This document shows positions 1 through 9,085 of a stretch of DNA of 64,000 nt, piece by piece. Each line of letters opens with the position of its first letter. Within the stretch, counting starts at the first letter, position 1. The notes beneath the pieces are model-generated. The model was not told the DNA's origin. It saw nothing but the letters and a program-made list of their open reading frames with translations, and searched no databases. The position numbers and the translations under genes are program-made. Source of the stretch: an uncultured Bacteroidota bacterium (GTDB lineage Bacteria > Bacteroidota > Bacteroidia > JABEUT01); contig CAIPDV010000026.1 in NCBI GenBank assembly GCA_903863935.1, positions 25,515-89,514 of the forward strand, written 5' to 3'.

Positions 1-339
1 GGAAAGTTCAGTTTCGCTTGAAATCAGGCGTTGTGAAAGTTGGAGATTTGACATTTCGAGAGAGAAAATTGCAACTGGATTCCCAAAATCAACAGCGGCA
101 TTGCGAGCGAGCGTTATAGCAAGAGCTGTTTTTCCCATACTTGGGCGTCCAGCTAGTATAATAAAGTCCGAGGCTTGCCATCCTGAAGTAAGTCTGTCCA
201 GAAATACGAAGCTACTTGGTACACCGGTCAACCCGTTACCAATGTTCCTCGCATCCTCCATATGTTTAACAGCATTATGTATTAAACTTCCTGCAATTGC
301 AAAATTTCCTTTGCTGGTTTTTTCATTTTTATTTTGCAT
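1..339 (-). CDS. DnaB-like RecA ATPase lacking the N-terminal domain (partial, runs off the window)
   Basis: Translating the minus strand from an ATG at 339 gives 113 residues open to the window edge. From residue 15 it matches dnaB next door from its residue 177: 80 of 98 positions are identical by hand count. It keeps the linker helix (AGSLIHNAVKHMEDAR) and an intact Walker A (GRPSMGKTA). The whole DnaB N-terminal domain (about 170 residues) is missing and replaced by a polar 14-residue leader. It starts 26 bp after the dnaB stop, without a strong ribosome site. Tandem duplication of the helicase domain is inferred. The absence of stops over 113 codons and the conserved Walker A argue against simple decay, but the 3' part is not visible. 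It could be a helicase regulator, an ATPase with another partner, or an early pseudogene. Confidence 0.75.
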   Translation of the reverse strand, partial: MQNKNEKTSKGNFAIAGSLIHNAVKHMEDARNIGNGLTGVPSSFVFLDRLTSGWQASDFIILAGRPSMGKTALAITLARNAAVDFGNPVAIFSLEMSNLQLSQRLISSETELS

Positions 340-365
340 ACGAACAAGTATTTAAAAGTGATTTA

Positions 366-1844
366 TCAAAACGGACCTTCTTCTTCTATATCATTCATTT
401 TTGACCCCCGGGTAATCGTTTTCGGTTCGTCTACTTCATAATTATGATAGTCGCTCAAAGAAGGTTCGTCCACAAATTTAGCAAATTCTTTCTGGAATCG
501 TAATTGAACACTATCTAAAGCTCCATTTCTATGCTTTGCAATGATAATTTCTGCAGTGCCGGGAATATTTTCAGGGTCCTGCATATCGTAGTAGTCTTCA
601 CGATAAACGAATAGTACCATATCGGCATCCTGCTCTATAGCTCCCGATTCACGAAGGTCGGACAACTGTGGGCGTTTTGCACCTCCGCGTTGCTCAACCG
701 CACGACTTAACTGGGAAAGTGCAATGATGGGAATATTTAATTCTTTAGCCAAACTTTTCAATGCCCTTGATATCATACTTATTTCCTGTTCGCGGTTACC
801 ACGCATGTTATCGCTACCGCTGGTCATCAATTGAAGATAGTCGATAACTATCATCTTGATATCATGATTTTCTTTCAAACGGCGGGCCTTTGCACGTAAC
901 TCAAAAACAGAAAGTGCCGCCGTATCGTCAATATAAATAGGTGCATCGGAGAGTTTTGCAACTTTGGATGTGAGCTGCTCAAATTCGTAATCTGCCAATT
1001 CTCCTTTTCTCAATTTACTTAATGACAGTTCTGTTTCACTCGATATCAAACGTTGTGCTAACTGTAAGTTTGACATTTCAAGTGAGAACACTGCCACTGC
1101 TGCTCCATGGTCAATGGCTGCATTACGGGCTAAAGTGATTGCTAAAGCCGTTTTACCCATACTCGGACGGGCAGCCAGAATAATAAGGTCGGATGGCTGC
1201 CAACCTGAAGTGAGCCTGTCTAAATTAGTGAAACTGCTGGGAACACCTGTAAGACCGGTACCTCTGTTCCGTGCAGCTTCAACCTGCTTAATTGCATCAT
1301 GGATCAAACTTCCTGCCTTGGCAGGGTCTTTCTTGATGTTCTGGTCGGCAATTGCAAAAAGATTTTTCTCCACTTCATCCAGGAGTACGAACACATCCAT
1401 ACTGTCGTCATAGGAACTTTCAATGGTTTCCGATGAAAAGCGTATCAGCTCACGCTGAATGAATTTTTGAAGAACAATACGGGCATGGTATTCAATATTG
1501 GCTGATGATGCTATTTTACTGGTGAGTTGCGATATATAGTAAGCACCACCAACTGATTCCAGTTCGCTGTTTTTGCGCAATTCATTGGTTACTGTAAGTA
1601 TATCGATTGCTTCAGAGCGTTCAAACAGATGGCGTATAGCTGCAAATATTTTTTTGTTGGCATCTTTATAAAATGCGTCTTCACGCAGGATATCAATAAC
1701 ACTTGTAAGGGCTTCCTTTTCCAGCATAAGTGCACCCAGCACGGCTTCTTCCAGTTCAACAGCTTGCGGGGGCATCTTGCCCATTTCCAATTCCACAAAG
1801 TTGAGGGCTGTGTTCTTTTTATTATATTGTTTCTTATTATTCAT
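366..1844 (-). CDS. dnaB: Replicative DNA helicase DnaB
   Basis: Hexameric 5'-3' helicase that unwinds DNA at the replication fork and contacts primase. The 492-residue length is normal for the family. Residues 25-125 form the N-terminal collar domain (PPQAVELEEAVLGALML start), 177-195 the linker helix, and 196-470 the RecA-type ATPase. Walker A is ARPSMGKTA with Lys231; the Walker B-like strand is IKMIVIDYLQLM; the C-terminal half has the DnaB motifs LSQLSRAVEQR and SDLRESGAIEQDAD. The ATG at 1844 gives a short basic leader before the collar. The TGA at 366 is followed within 30 bp by a second, N-domain-less DnaB-like gene, an unusual arrangement described separately. Confidence 0.97.
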   Translation of the reverse strand: MNNKKQYNKKNTALNFVELEMGKMPPQAVELEEAVLGALMLEKEALTSVIDILREDAFYKDANKKIFAAIRHLFERSEAIDILTVTNELRKNSELESVGGAYYISQLTSKIASSANIEYHARIVLQKFIQRELIRFSSETIESSYDDSMDVFVLLDEVEKNLFAIADQNIKKDPAKAGSLIHDAIKQVEAARNRGTGLTGVPSSFTNLDRLTSGWQPSDLIILAARPSMGKTALAITLARNAAIDHGAAVAVFSLEMSNLQLAQRLISSETELSLSKLRKGELADYEFEQLTSKVAKLSDAPIYIDDTAALSVFELRAKARRLKENHDIKMIVIDYLQLMTSGSDNMRGNREQEISMISRALKSLAKELNIPIIALSQLSRAVEQRGGAKRPQLSDLRESGAIEQDADMVLFVYREDYYDMQDPENIPGTAEIIIAKHRNGALDSVQLRFQKEFAKFVDEPSLSDYHNYEVDEPKTITRGSKMNDIEEEGPF

Positions 1845-1999
1845 TTTAGCTAAAACAAATTACATTTTTTTCTTTTGGGGAACCAAAAATATAAAAATAC
1901 AAATGCGGTCAGGGTCAGAACTTATGAACAATGCCTAAACGCGCTATAAATAAATGGTTTATATTTCCCTCGTAAACCTTTTTTTTGTAAATTTACACA

Positions 2000-3307
2000 A
2001 TGGAAAGGAAAGCGGCAATTCTTTTTTTATTTCTTTTTTCCGGATTATATTCCTGTAAGAAGGATTCTCCCGCAGGTTATCCTACTCTTACCCTGAACTC
2101 ACCCTATAATCTTGAATATTTTAATGTCCCCGGCACTATTCATGTTACAGGTCATGCGAGCGATTTCAGGTCGTTAACGTCTATTACCATTAGCCTTACA
2201 AACAGCCAAAGTATACCTGTGGAACAAACAGTGTCGCTTACTATAACTTCCAATAACATGGATTTTTCATGTAATTATTCCCTTAGTGATGTTCACCTTT
2301 CAAGCGGACAATACTATATTACTATTAAAGCATTTAATGGCACAAACACTACCAGTGCGTTTCAGAAAATTTATATTGATGCCTTACCAACACGGAGGAC
2401 GGCTATTTATGCTATTACACGCAATAGTGCTGGGGTTCATGCCTGGGGTATCGATTCTTCATTTAAGGTTTCCCCTTCATTGAGTTATACTGTTCCAGGT
2501 GATTATTCTTCATCTGATATTGATTGCTATTACCAGCAGCTATATACAGCGGGAAAAGACTCGGGCAATGTGAATGTGTATTCTGTGCCGGATGTAACTC
2601 CTTACTGGAGTTTACCTGCAACTATTGGATCGTCTCCATTCTTTACAAATGTTTATTGTAATGTCGATAATGAGTTTGTTTCCTATTACCTGGGCTATAT
2701 TAAGTGCTACAATCACCGGGGCGTGTTACAATCTGTTTATAACAGCCTGTTCGGGTATTACCCAATCAAAACATTTTTGTGGAGTGGATGGCTTTTCGCC
2801 GAACAAAAGGATATTTCCTCATCACAGGAATATCTGCTGAGTTACTATGCCTCAACCACAGCTTCTTATCAGCAAGCATTGTTGGCAGGCCCTATGGTGG
2901 CTATGTATGGATATGATAATAATGATCTTTTCGTTTTTGGAAATACTGCCTCAAGTGGTGCATACATGCAACTTTACAATATTAATACCAATCTCTTTTT
3001 CTCACCTGTTTCTTTAAGTGCTTACGGACAATTATTATCGGTGGCGCAGGTAAATGAAAATACATATTTACTGAGCTTTAATAATGGAACGATATACCAA
3101 TACACATACAACCCAAATAGTATTGTACCATATATCGGTGGCACCATTGCTTCAAATGTGAGGTATGACAGCATAAATAACCAGGTGGTCACTTCGGCCG
3201 GAAATACGGTGAATGCTTATAACTATGGAATCAGTAACGCCACGCTTGTTAACTCAGTTATTTTAGCCGATAGTATTCGGGATATAAGGGTGCTTTATAA
3301 TAAGTAA
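2000..3307 (+). CDS. Putative lipoprotein, Ig-like N-terminal region and propeller-like C-terminal region
   Basis: Function not recognised. The 435-residue protein begins with a hydrophobic leader ending in the lipobox LYSC (Cys19), followed by KKDS, so it is expected to be a lipidated envelope protein. Residues about 30-128 read like an Ig/fibronectin-like beta sandwich (TLNSPYNLEYF...FQKIYID). The rest is rich in Tyr, Ser and Asn with repeated short beta-strand patterns such as LFVFGNTA and TYLLSFNNGT, suggestive of a beta propeller. It is divergent from dnaB and convergent with holB, apparently monocistronic. The fold assignments are inference from pattern only. Confidence 0.8.
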   Translation: MERKAAILFLFLFSGLYSCKKDSPAGYPTLTLNSPYNLEYFNVPGTIHVTGHASDFRSLTSITISLTNSQSIPVEQTVSLTITSNNMDFSCNYSLSDVHLSSGQYYITIKAFNGTNTTSAFQKIYIDALPTRRTAIYAITRNSAGVHAWGIDSSFKVSPSLSYTVPGDYSSSDIDCYYQQLYTAGKDSGNVNVYSVPDVTPYWSLPATIGSSPFFTNVYCNVDNEFVSYYLGYIKCYNHRGVLQSVYNSLFGYYPIKTFLWSGWLFAEQKDISSSQEYLLSYYASTTASYQQALLAGPMVAMYGYDNNDLFVFGNTASSGAYMQLYNINTNLFFSPVSLSAYGQLLSVAQVNENTYLLSFNNGTIYQYTYNPNSIVPYIGGTIASNVRYDSINNQVVTSAGNTVNAYNYGISNATLVNSVILADSIRDIRVLYNK

Positions 3308-3321
3308 AACGAAATATTTAT

Positions 3322-4452
3322 CTACGCCGATTTTTTCCGCTGAGGGAAATAATTATGAATCTTTATTGAAACACTCATAAATAATATTTTGGTGTGAGCG
3401 TTACGTTCAATGGCGTAGTACGCACTATTGAGTTCTTCTGCAATCTGTGCACCGTTCTCATAACTAATAAAAGGCGAAAACTTATTCAGGAAGTCCTGAT
3501 CGATGGGATTAATTCCGGTGGGATAATTTAATCCGAGCAAAATACTCTGGCGAATTGTTTTGATGGCAAAACCAATAAATTGTTTTTGCTTTTCCCTTCC
3601 GATAGATGCCACTTCGTTGATCCATTCAGAAAGTTTCAAACCATCCATGTTCAGGCAAACCCGCATCCAGGCTTGAAAACGCTGCATATTAAACTCGGCA
3701 TCCACCTCGCCTTTCACCATCATTTGTGCAAGTCGGTAGTTACCTTCAGAGGCTTTGGCAATTGCAGATGCAATCTCAGGTGCAAGACCATGCTGTTGAA
3801 TTATGGCATCCGCAATTTCATTTTCAGCGCATCGTAAAACCTTTGTCAGTTGCGTACGCGAGAGTATAGTGGCAAGCATCTGGCTGCTTTCCGAAACCAG
3901 AATAAAAAGAGTTTTATCCGGCGGTTCTTCCAACAATTTCAATAATTTGTTTGCCGTTTGGTTGTTCATTCTTTCTGGCATCCAGATGATCATGGTTTTG
4001 TAATTGCCTTCCATAGCCATCAGGCTCATTTTATGTAAAATGTCTTTGCTTTCTTCAACTGCTATTGTGGGTTGCTTGTTTTCGGCCCCAATAAAATCCA
4101 TCCAGTCGGCAAGTGAAAAATAGGGGTCGTTCAGGAAGGCTTCTGTCCATTCGCGAAACAGATCGGAACTCTTCTCAACACCTTTTTCTTTTGATAATGC
4201 AACCGGGTAAACAAAATGTACATCGGGATGGGAAAGCCTACCAATACGGTGGCACTGGCTGCATTTTCCGCAGGAATCATTTTCACCTTTATCGGCGCAA
4301 AATAAATATTGAATATACGCTAAAGCAAGTGGCAATGCACCGCTGCCTTCTGCACCCAGAAACATTTGTGCATGGCTTATCCTGCCATCGTTAATGCTTT
4401 TTATCATGGACTGCTTCAATGCTCCATGTCCTACTATATCCTTAAATTGCAT
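3322..4452 (-). CDS. holB: DNA polymerase III clamp-loader subunit (delta-prime type)
   Basis: A clamp-loader AAA+ family protein of 376 residues. The start MQFKDIVGHGALKQSM matches the DnaX/HolB N-terminus. A zinc-finger-like set of cysteines follows (C52, C61, C64, C67). The P-loop position reads GAEGSGALPLA: the Walker Lys is absent, as expected for the non-ATP-binding delta-prime subunit rather than for gamma/tau. The arginine-finger region SRTQLTKV (normally SRC/SRT) is present. It is the last gene of a tight minus-strand run with DUF2480 and ribBA (gaps 9-10 bp), so it is probably cotranscribed with riboflavin synthesis. Confidence 0.88.
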   Translation of the reverse strand: MQFKDIVGHGALKQSMIKSINDGRISHAQMFLGAEGSGALPLALAYIQYLFCADKGENDSCGKCSQCHRIGRLSHPDVHFVYPVALSKEKGVEKSSDLFREWTEAFLNDPYFSLADWMDFIGAENKQPTIAVEESKDILHKMSLMAMEGNYKTMIIWMPERMNNQTANKLLKLLEEPPDKTLFILVSESSQMLATILSRTQLTKVLRCAENEIADAIIQQHGLAPEIASAIAKASEGNYRLAQMMVKGEVDAEFNMQRFQAWMRVCLNMDGLKLSEWINEVASIGREKQKQFIGFAIKTIRQSILLGLNYPTGINPIDQDFLNKFSPFISYENGAQIAEELNSAYYAIERNAHTKILFMSVSIKIHNYFPQRKKSA

Positions 4453-4462
4453 GAAGGCGAAT

Positions 4463-5683
4463 CTAATTATTTTCGTCCAAATGCAGTGTGTGACCCATTT
4501 TATCCCGTTTCGTTTGCAGGTAAAAATGGTTATGCGGATTAGATGCTATTTCCAATGGAATATTTTCCACTATTTCCAATCCATAACCTAACAAACCAAC
4601 CCGCTTTTTCGGATTATTGGTCATAAGTTTGAGTTTGGTTACATTTAAGTCGCGGAGGATTTGTGCACCTACTCCATAATCCCGTTCATCGGGTTTAAAA
4701 CCTAATTCAATATTTGCTTCTACGGTATCTCTTCCTTCTTCCTGCAATTTATATGCACGGAGCTTATTTAGCAAACCTATTCCTCTACCTTCCTGATTAA
4801 TATAAACAACCACGCCTTTACCTTCTTTTTCTATCATCTCCATGGCTTTGTGCAGTTGTGAGCCACAATCGCACCGCAACGAACCAAAGATATCTCCGGT
4901 AACACAGGATGAGTGCATACGAACGGGAACTGATTCACCTTTTTTCCAGGTGCCTTTTACCAATGCAATATGTTCCTGGTCGTTGGTAGTTTGGCGGTAT
5001 GCAATGAGTTTGAAGGTTCCCCACTTGGTAGGCATCTTCACTTCAATATCACGGGTGATGATGGTTTCCTTGTTCAATCGATATTCAATCAGATCTTTTA
5101 TCGAAATTACTTTCATGTCGAACTTTTTGGCAATCTCCAAAAGTTGCGGAAGCCTTGCCATTGAACCATCTTCATTCATCACCTCAATCAATGCACCTAT
5201 AGGCTCAAATCCGGCGAGCCTTGCCAAATCAATAGCAGCTTCAGTATGTCCTGCTCTGCGCAGTACTCCACCTTTTACAGCCCTGAGCGGGAAAATATGT
5301 CCGGGGCGGCCGAAGTCCGATGCTTTTGTAGATATTTTAGAAAGTGCTTGAATAGTTTTTGCCCTATCATGTGCTGATACACCTGTAGTGCAGCCATGCC
5401 CAAGTAAATCTACAGTAACCGTAAAAGGGGTTTGATGTAATGATGTGTTTTGAGTTACCATCATTTCCAATCCCAGTTCGCGGCAACGGTCTTCCTCTAC
5501 TGGCGCACAAAGTAAACCACGGCCATACTGGGTCATGAAATTTACCATTTCAGGTGTTACATTTCGGGCAGCAGTAATAAAATCCCCTTCATTTTCGCGG
5601 TCTTCATCATCTACTACAATAACTAATTTGCCCTTCTTAATATCATCAATAGCACTTTCTATATCGGACAATTGTCTTTCCAT
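4463..5683 (-). CDS. ribBA: Bifunctional 3,4-dihydroxy-2-butanone-4-phosphate synthase / GTP cyclohydrolase II
   Basis: Makes both precursors of riboflavin: DHBP from ribulose 5-phosphate and a pyrimidine from GTP. In the 406-residue fusion, residues 1-200 are the RibB domain, with the acidic [10 protein letters not shown] metal loop and [21 protein letters not shown]-like core. Residues 205-400 are the RibA domain, with zinc ligands in [18 protein letters not shown] and the GTP-site stretch [16 protein letters not shown]. All key residues I know of look intact. It lies between DUF2480 (9 bp away) and holB (10 bp away). No FMN riboswitch-like structure was recognised upstream. Confidence 0.96.
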   Translation of the reverse strand: MERQLSDIESAIDDIKKGKLVIVVDDEDRENEGDFITAARNVTPEMVNFMTQYGRGLLCAPVEEDRCRELGLEMMVTQNTSLHQTPFTVTVDLLGHGCTTGVSAHDRAKTIQALSKISTKASDFGRPGHIFPLRAVKGGVLRRAGHTEAAIDLARLAGFEPIGALIEVMNEDGSMARLPQLLEIAKKFDMKVISIKDLIEYRLNKETIITRDIEVKMPTKWGTFKLIAYRQTTNDQEHIALVKGTWKKGESVPVRMHSSCVTGDIFGSLRCDCGSQLHKAMEMIEKEGKGVVVYINQEGRGIGLLNKLRAYKLQEEGRDTVEANIELGFKPDERDYGVGAQILRDLNVTKLKLMTNNPKKRVGLLGYGLEIVENIPLEIASNPHNHFYLQTKRDKMGHTLHLDENN

Positions 5684-5692
5684 ATGGAATAA

Positions 5693-6232
5693 TTAAACAG
5701 TTAATTCAGATTTTGATTTATAGATTGGCACATTGGAACAAGCCTCACCATACATAATGCTTTTCGCAAATGGTTTGAGCAAAGTAACAGCATCGGAGAA
5801 AGCCGAAACAGGTAACTCTTTATCTCCGCATCCGCGAATCATCACACGTTTGTCTTTGTAATTTTCCGGATGCAATTTTTCTTTTAGTGATTCACTGAAA
5901 ATAATTGCTTCCAGCGTGTCCCTGTTTCCCGAAACTACCTTTTTTGCATAGGGTTGTAGTTCCGAAGCTAGAAGCATATAGGTCCATTGCGGAATAATAG
6001 CATCAGCCGTGGAAGTAATAGCCACATACTTATTTTTATACTTTGTCCAGTCCTCATTTTTCAAAAAAGTCCTGAAATCTTTTTCACGCAGAATAAGCCC
6101 TTCAAAAAGATGCTCTTTAAGGTCAATAATAACCCGTTCGCCTTCGGGGTAAAAATCACCGAGGTTAAGCGGCTCAAGGCTGCTGTTGGCTACTTTATTC
6201 TTAATTTCTTCCGTTTCGTTTTCCATGTTCAA
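5693..6232 (-). CDS. DUF2480 family protein
   Basis: Resembles the Bacteroidota-specific DUF2480 family (about 170-180 residues), whose function I do not know. The 179-residue product contains the family-like stretch [20 protein letters not shown], followed by LREKDFR and PQWTYMLLA. No signal peptide or membrane segment is seen, so it is probably cytosolic. It is the first gene of the unit DUF2480-ribBA-holB. A second Met at residue 3 (6226) is an alternative start. A promoter-like TATCTTTG lies just upstream on the minus strand, which would leave only a very short leader. Confidence 0.85.
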   Translation of the reverse strand: MNMENETEEIKNKVANSSLEPLNLGDFYPEGERVIIDLKEHLFEGLILREKDFRTFLKNEDWTKYKNKYVAITSTADAIIPQWTYMLLASELQPYAKKVVSGNRDTLEAIIFSESLKEKLHPENYKDKRVMIRGCGDKELPVSAFSDAVTLLKPFAKSIMYGEACSNVPIYKSKSELTV

Positions 6233-6242
6233 TTTTGCTGCG

Positions 6243-6250
6243 CAAAGATA
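6243..6250 (-). promoter_or_regulatory. Bacteroidota-type -7 box for DUF2480-ribBA-holB
   Basis: Minus-strand TATCTTTG fits the TAnnTTTG -7 consensus known for Bacteroidota sigma-A promoters and ends about 10 bp from the DUF2480 start. A convincing -33 box was not identified. Confidence 0.45.
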
Positions 6251-6261
6251 GGCAAAATAGA

Positions 6262-6332
6262 GATAAGAGATAAGATATAAGTGATGAGTGTGTTATGCGG
6301 TTTTTGCTTATCTCTTATCACTCAACACTTAT
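6262..6332. repeat. Micro-repeat with two complementary block pairs between divergent genes
   Basis: GATAAGAGATAAG (6262-6274) is the exact complement of CTTATCTCTTATC (6307-6319). ATAAGTGATGAGTG (6277-6290) is complementary, with one mismatch, to 6319-6332. The blocks occur in the same order on both sides, so the two stems cannot nest as one hairpin; each pairing would exclude or interlock with the other. It lies between DUF2480 and pepT. Confidence 0.6.
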
Positions 6333-6355
6333 CACTATTTTCTTACATTTGCCGT

Positions 6356-7597
6356 ATGATTACACCAAACGCAGTAACGGAGCGCTTTTTGCGCTATGTA
6401 AAGATTGACACCCAATCGGATCCCGAATCACCTACTATTCCATCAACGGAAAAGCAGAAGAACCTGGCAAAAGTTTTGGTGGAAGAACTAAAAGCAATTG
6501 GCATTAAAGATGCCGAATTGGACGAATATGGCTACATCTATGCCACTATTCCATCTACTACGGATAAGAATGTGCCGGTGCTTTGCTTTTGCTCGCACAT
6601 GGATACTTCGCCTGATTGCACGGGGGCGAATGTGAACCCCATCATTCATAAAAATTATCAGGGAGGAAATATTCAATTGCCGAATGATAAAACGCAAGTG
6701 CTGACTCCTGCAGCTCATCCCGATTTATTGAATCAAATTGGAAATGATATTGTAACTACGGATGGAACTACCCTGCTGGGAGCTGATAATAAAGCAGGAC
6801 TTGCAGAAATTATGGCTGCCGCAGAATATTTAATGAGCCACCCGGAAGTAAAACACGGAACCATTCGAATATTATTTACACCTGATGAAGAAATTGGAAG
6901 AGGAGTAGATAAAGTAGATATGAAAAAGCTTGGCGCACAATTTGGTTACACGATGGATGGAGAATCACTCGGACATATTGAAGCGGAGAATTTTTCAGCC
7001 GATGCAGTAACAATTGCTATTACAGGTGTTAGCGTTCATCCCGGATTTGCCAAAGGAAAAATGGAAAGCGCCATTAAAATAGTATCTGAAATAGTGACTC
7101 AATTACCAAAAGATACTTGCTCTCCCGAATCTACACAAGATATGGAAGGCTTTGTGCATCCTACCTCCATCAGTGGTAGTTTGGAACAAGCTACACTCAA
7201 GTTTATTATTCGTGATTTTGTTACCGAAGGCTTGAAAGGAAAAGAGGATATGCTAAGAGAAATCACGGAGAAGGTTTTGAAAAATTATCCCAATTCTACA
7301 TACATGTTTAAGGTGACCGAGCAATACCGCAATATGAAAGAGATAATTGACCAGCATCCTCAGGTAATACAATATGCCGAAGAGGCAGTAAAGCGTTCGG
7401 GTATTAACGCGCACATGCAAAGCATACGTGGAGGAACAGATGGCTCAAGGCTTTCATTCATGGGAATGCCATGCCCGAATATTTTTGCAGGAGAGCATGC
7501 TTTCCACGGCAAACAGGAATGGGTAAGTGTGCAGGATATGCAAAAAGCTGCAGAAGTAGTGGTTAATATTTGCAGGGTTTGGGAGGAGAGGAGCTAA
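6356..7597 (+). CDS. pepT: Peptidase T (tripeptide aminopeptidase)
   Basis: M20-family zinc aminopeptidase that releases the N-terminal residue of tripeptides in the cytoplasm. With the ATG at 6356 the product is 413 residues, the usual family size; the upstream GTG at 6281 would add 25 hydrophobic residues encoded by a repeat and is rejected. Metal and active-site motifs are visible in order: CSHMDTSPD, LGADNKAGLAEIM, TPDEEIGRG, YTMDGE and the C-terminal HAFHGKQEW. The N-terminus TERFLRYVKIDTQSDP is characteristic. Two nuclease-like genes follow on the same strand after 18 bp, so readthrough is possible. Confidence 0.96.
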   Translation: MITPNAVTERFLRYVKIDTQSDPESPTIPSTEKQKNLAKVLVEELKAIGIKDAELDEYGYIYATIPSTTDKNVPVLCFCSHMDTSPDCTGANVNPIIHKNYQGGNIQLPNDKTQVLTPAAHPDLLNQIGNDIVTTDGTTLLGADNKAGLAEIMAAAEYLMSHPEVKHGTIRILFTPDEEIGRGVDKVDMKKLGAQFGYTMDGESLGHIEAENFSADAVTIAITGVSVHPGFAKGKMESAIKIVSEIVTQLPKDTCSPESTQDMEGFVHPTSISGSLEQATLKFIIRDFVTEGLKGKEDMLREITEKVLKNYPNSTYMFKVTEQYRNMKEIIDQHPQVIQYAEEAVKRSGINAHMQSIRGGTDGSRLSFMGMPCPNIFAGEHAFHGKQEWVSVQDMQKAAEVVVNICRVWEERS

Positions 7598-7615
7598 TTT
7601 TATAAATATACCATT

Positions 7616-8173
7616 ATGTTACCAACACCAGAGCAAATATCTCAAGTAAAAGCAATATTACAATCAGCTTTCCGGCAACTTGTTTTAAACGATAAAGAAA
7701 TATTTAGTACAGACCTGAAACAGGAACCAATAGTTTCTAATATAGAACAGGATTTAAATAGGAAACTTCATGAAATAACCATCAATCATCGCCTTGCATA
7801 TTACATAGAAAATATCATCAAAGAAATAGCAGAGTTAAAAGAATACAATGTAGATATTGAATATAATAGATTTTATAATGGACGTAAAGAATTAAACATA
7901 GGGGCGCAAGTGATTATTGCAAGACCCGATATTATAATACATTCAAGAACGAATCAGGCTATACATCCACAACACTATCTCGTTATTGAAGCTAAAAAGG
8001 CGGCTATTACTCAAGATGATATAGATAAAATAAAAGGCTTTATTTCTGACAATAATTACAACTATCTTTTTGGATTAACTATTTCATACAATGGAACTGA
8101 AAAAACTATAATTTGTACATTATATTATTTTAATAGGAATGGAATAATATGGGAAAATCTTTCAATTAGTTAG
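7616..8173 (+). CDS. PD-(D/E)XK nuclease-like protein
   Basis: The 185-residue product has the core of a PD-(D/E)XK nuclease resembling the N-terminal domain of type I restriction HsdR subunits. An early helix with a candidate Glu (IEQDLNRKLHE) and HRLAYYIENII is followed by ARPDIIIH (Pro104-Asp105) and LVIEAKK (Glu125, Lys127), the expected Asp...Glu-x-Lys spacing. No helicase or methylase partner is present and it is far shorter than HsdR. The coding sequence is visibly AT-richer than pepT and suf. Only 4 bp separate it from a second nuclease-like gene, suggesting a joint function, possibly defence. The nuclease fold is inferred from motifs; activity and target are unknown. Confidence 0.7.
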   Translation: MLPTPEQISQVKAILQSAFRQLVLNDKEIFSTDLKQEPIVSNIEQDLNRKLHEITINHRLAYYIENIIKEIAELKEYNVDIEYNRFYNGRKELNIGAQVIIARPDIIIHSRTNQAIHPQHYLVIEAKKAAITQDDIDKIKGFISDNNYNYLFGLTISYNGTEKTIICTLYYFNRNGIIWENLSIS

Positions 8174-8177
8174 CAAA

Positions 8178-9074
8178 ATGTCAAATGTAAGACCAACCTT
8201 AGAGCAATTTGGAATTACGGAATCTGATTTGAAATTTTGCCAAGAGATTGACACGAAAGAAAAAGAGTACAAGAAATCTTTATATACTTTAGGAAATCGG
8301 ATATTCTTCATTTTTCTGATTACTCTTAGTATTATTTCTTTTTGTCTATATGGCTTTAGGAGCGGACTATTTTCTATTTTCTTATTTTTTATACCCTTTT
8401 ATTTTGTGATGATTATTATTTTAAAAATAGGGGAAACGATGATTACCAAATATGTTAGAAGCTTATTTCATCCTGAAATTATTGAAAAGATAAGGTTGAT
8501 GAATGCAATAAAAATCAAGTATGATAAGTATTTAATAGAGGAAAAAGAGTACTTAAGGACCCTTGGCGAAGAGAATAAAACGAGAGAAATTGAAAGAAGA
8601 CGAAAAGAGCAAGAAGAATACCAAGCCAAACTTAATTTACTCAGGTTCAATAGGGAGTACTGGACCAATTTAAGTGGATTGGAATTCGAAGGAGAAGTTG
8701 CTGAATTATTTAAGCGGTGCGGTTTTACTGCGGTGAAGGTTACTCCTCCATCTGGTGATTTTGGTGTTGATATTATAATGAAAAAGGATAATTTAAACTA
8801 TGTTGTCCAATGTAAAAATTGGGCAGATCCAATTCCGCCTTCTGAAGTTATTCAATTATTTGGAGCATTCCATTCGGCAAAAGTAGATAAAGCGATTTTT
8901 GTAGGTTCAGGAGGATTTAGCGCAAATTCTATTCAATGGGCTCGTAACAAGCCTATTGAATTTATTGATAGTGAAAAGCTTATTGAAATGCAAGAAACAA
9001 ATCAATACATTCCCTATACTTCAAATTCTATTTGGAATACCGAAAGGAAAAAGCAATGGAGATTAAAGAAATAA
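8178..9074 (+). CDS. Membrane-anchored Mrr-like restriction endonuclease
   Basis: In this 298-residue protein, residues about 41-60 and 64-84 are two hydrophobic helices, 105-160 are highly charged and probably coiled coil (KTREIERRRKEQEEYQ), and 163-280 form an Mrr_cat-type domain. The catalytic core reads LEFEGEVAELF, GDFGVDIIM (Asp198) and VVQCKNW (Gln211, Lys213), the D...QxK variant typical of Mrr-type enzymes, followed by FVGSGGFSANSIQWA. Mrr-like proteins cut modified or foreign DNA; membrane tethering with a coiled coil could place it at the site of DNA entry, but that is inference. It shares its AT-rich composition with the preceding nuclease-like gene, and the pair may have been transferred into the pepT-suf interval. 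Confidence 0.82.
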   Translation: MSNVRPTLEQFGITESDLKFCQEIDTKEKEYKKSLYTLGNRIFFIFLITLSIISFCLYGFRSGLFSIFLFFIPFYFVMIIILKIGETMITKYVRSLFHPEIIEKIRLMNAIKIKYDKYLIEEKEYLRTLGEENKTREIERRRKEQEEYQAKLNLLRFNREYWTNLSGLEFEGEVAELFKRCGFTAVKVTPPSGDFGVDIIMKKDNLNYVVQCKNWADPIPPSEVIQLFGAFHSAKVDKAIFVGSGGFSANSIQWARNKPIEFIDSEKLIEMQETNQYIPYTSNSIWNTERKKQWRLKK

Positions 9075-9085
9075 AGAATAGAGTT

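Noticed and set aside
4842-5351. 169-codon plus-strand open frame
   Set aside because: Antisense to ribBA, whose motifs are intact; Cys/Ser-rich composition typical of a complementary-strand shadow.
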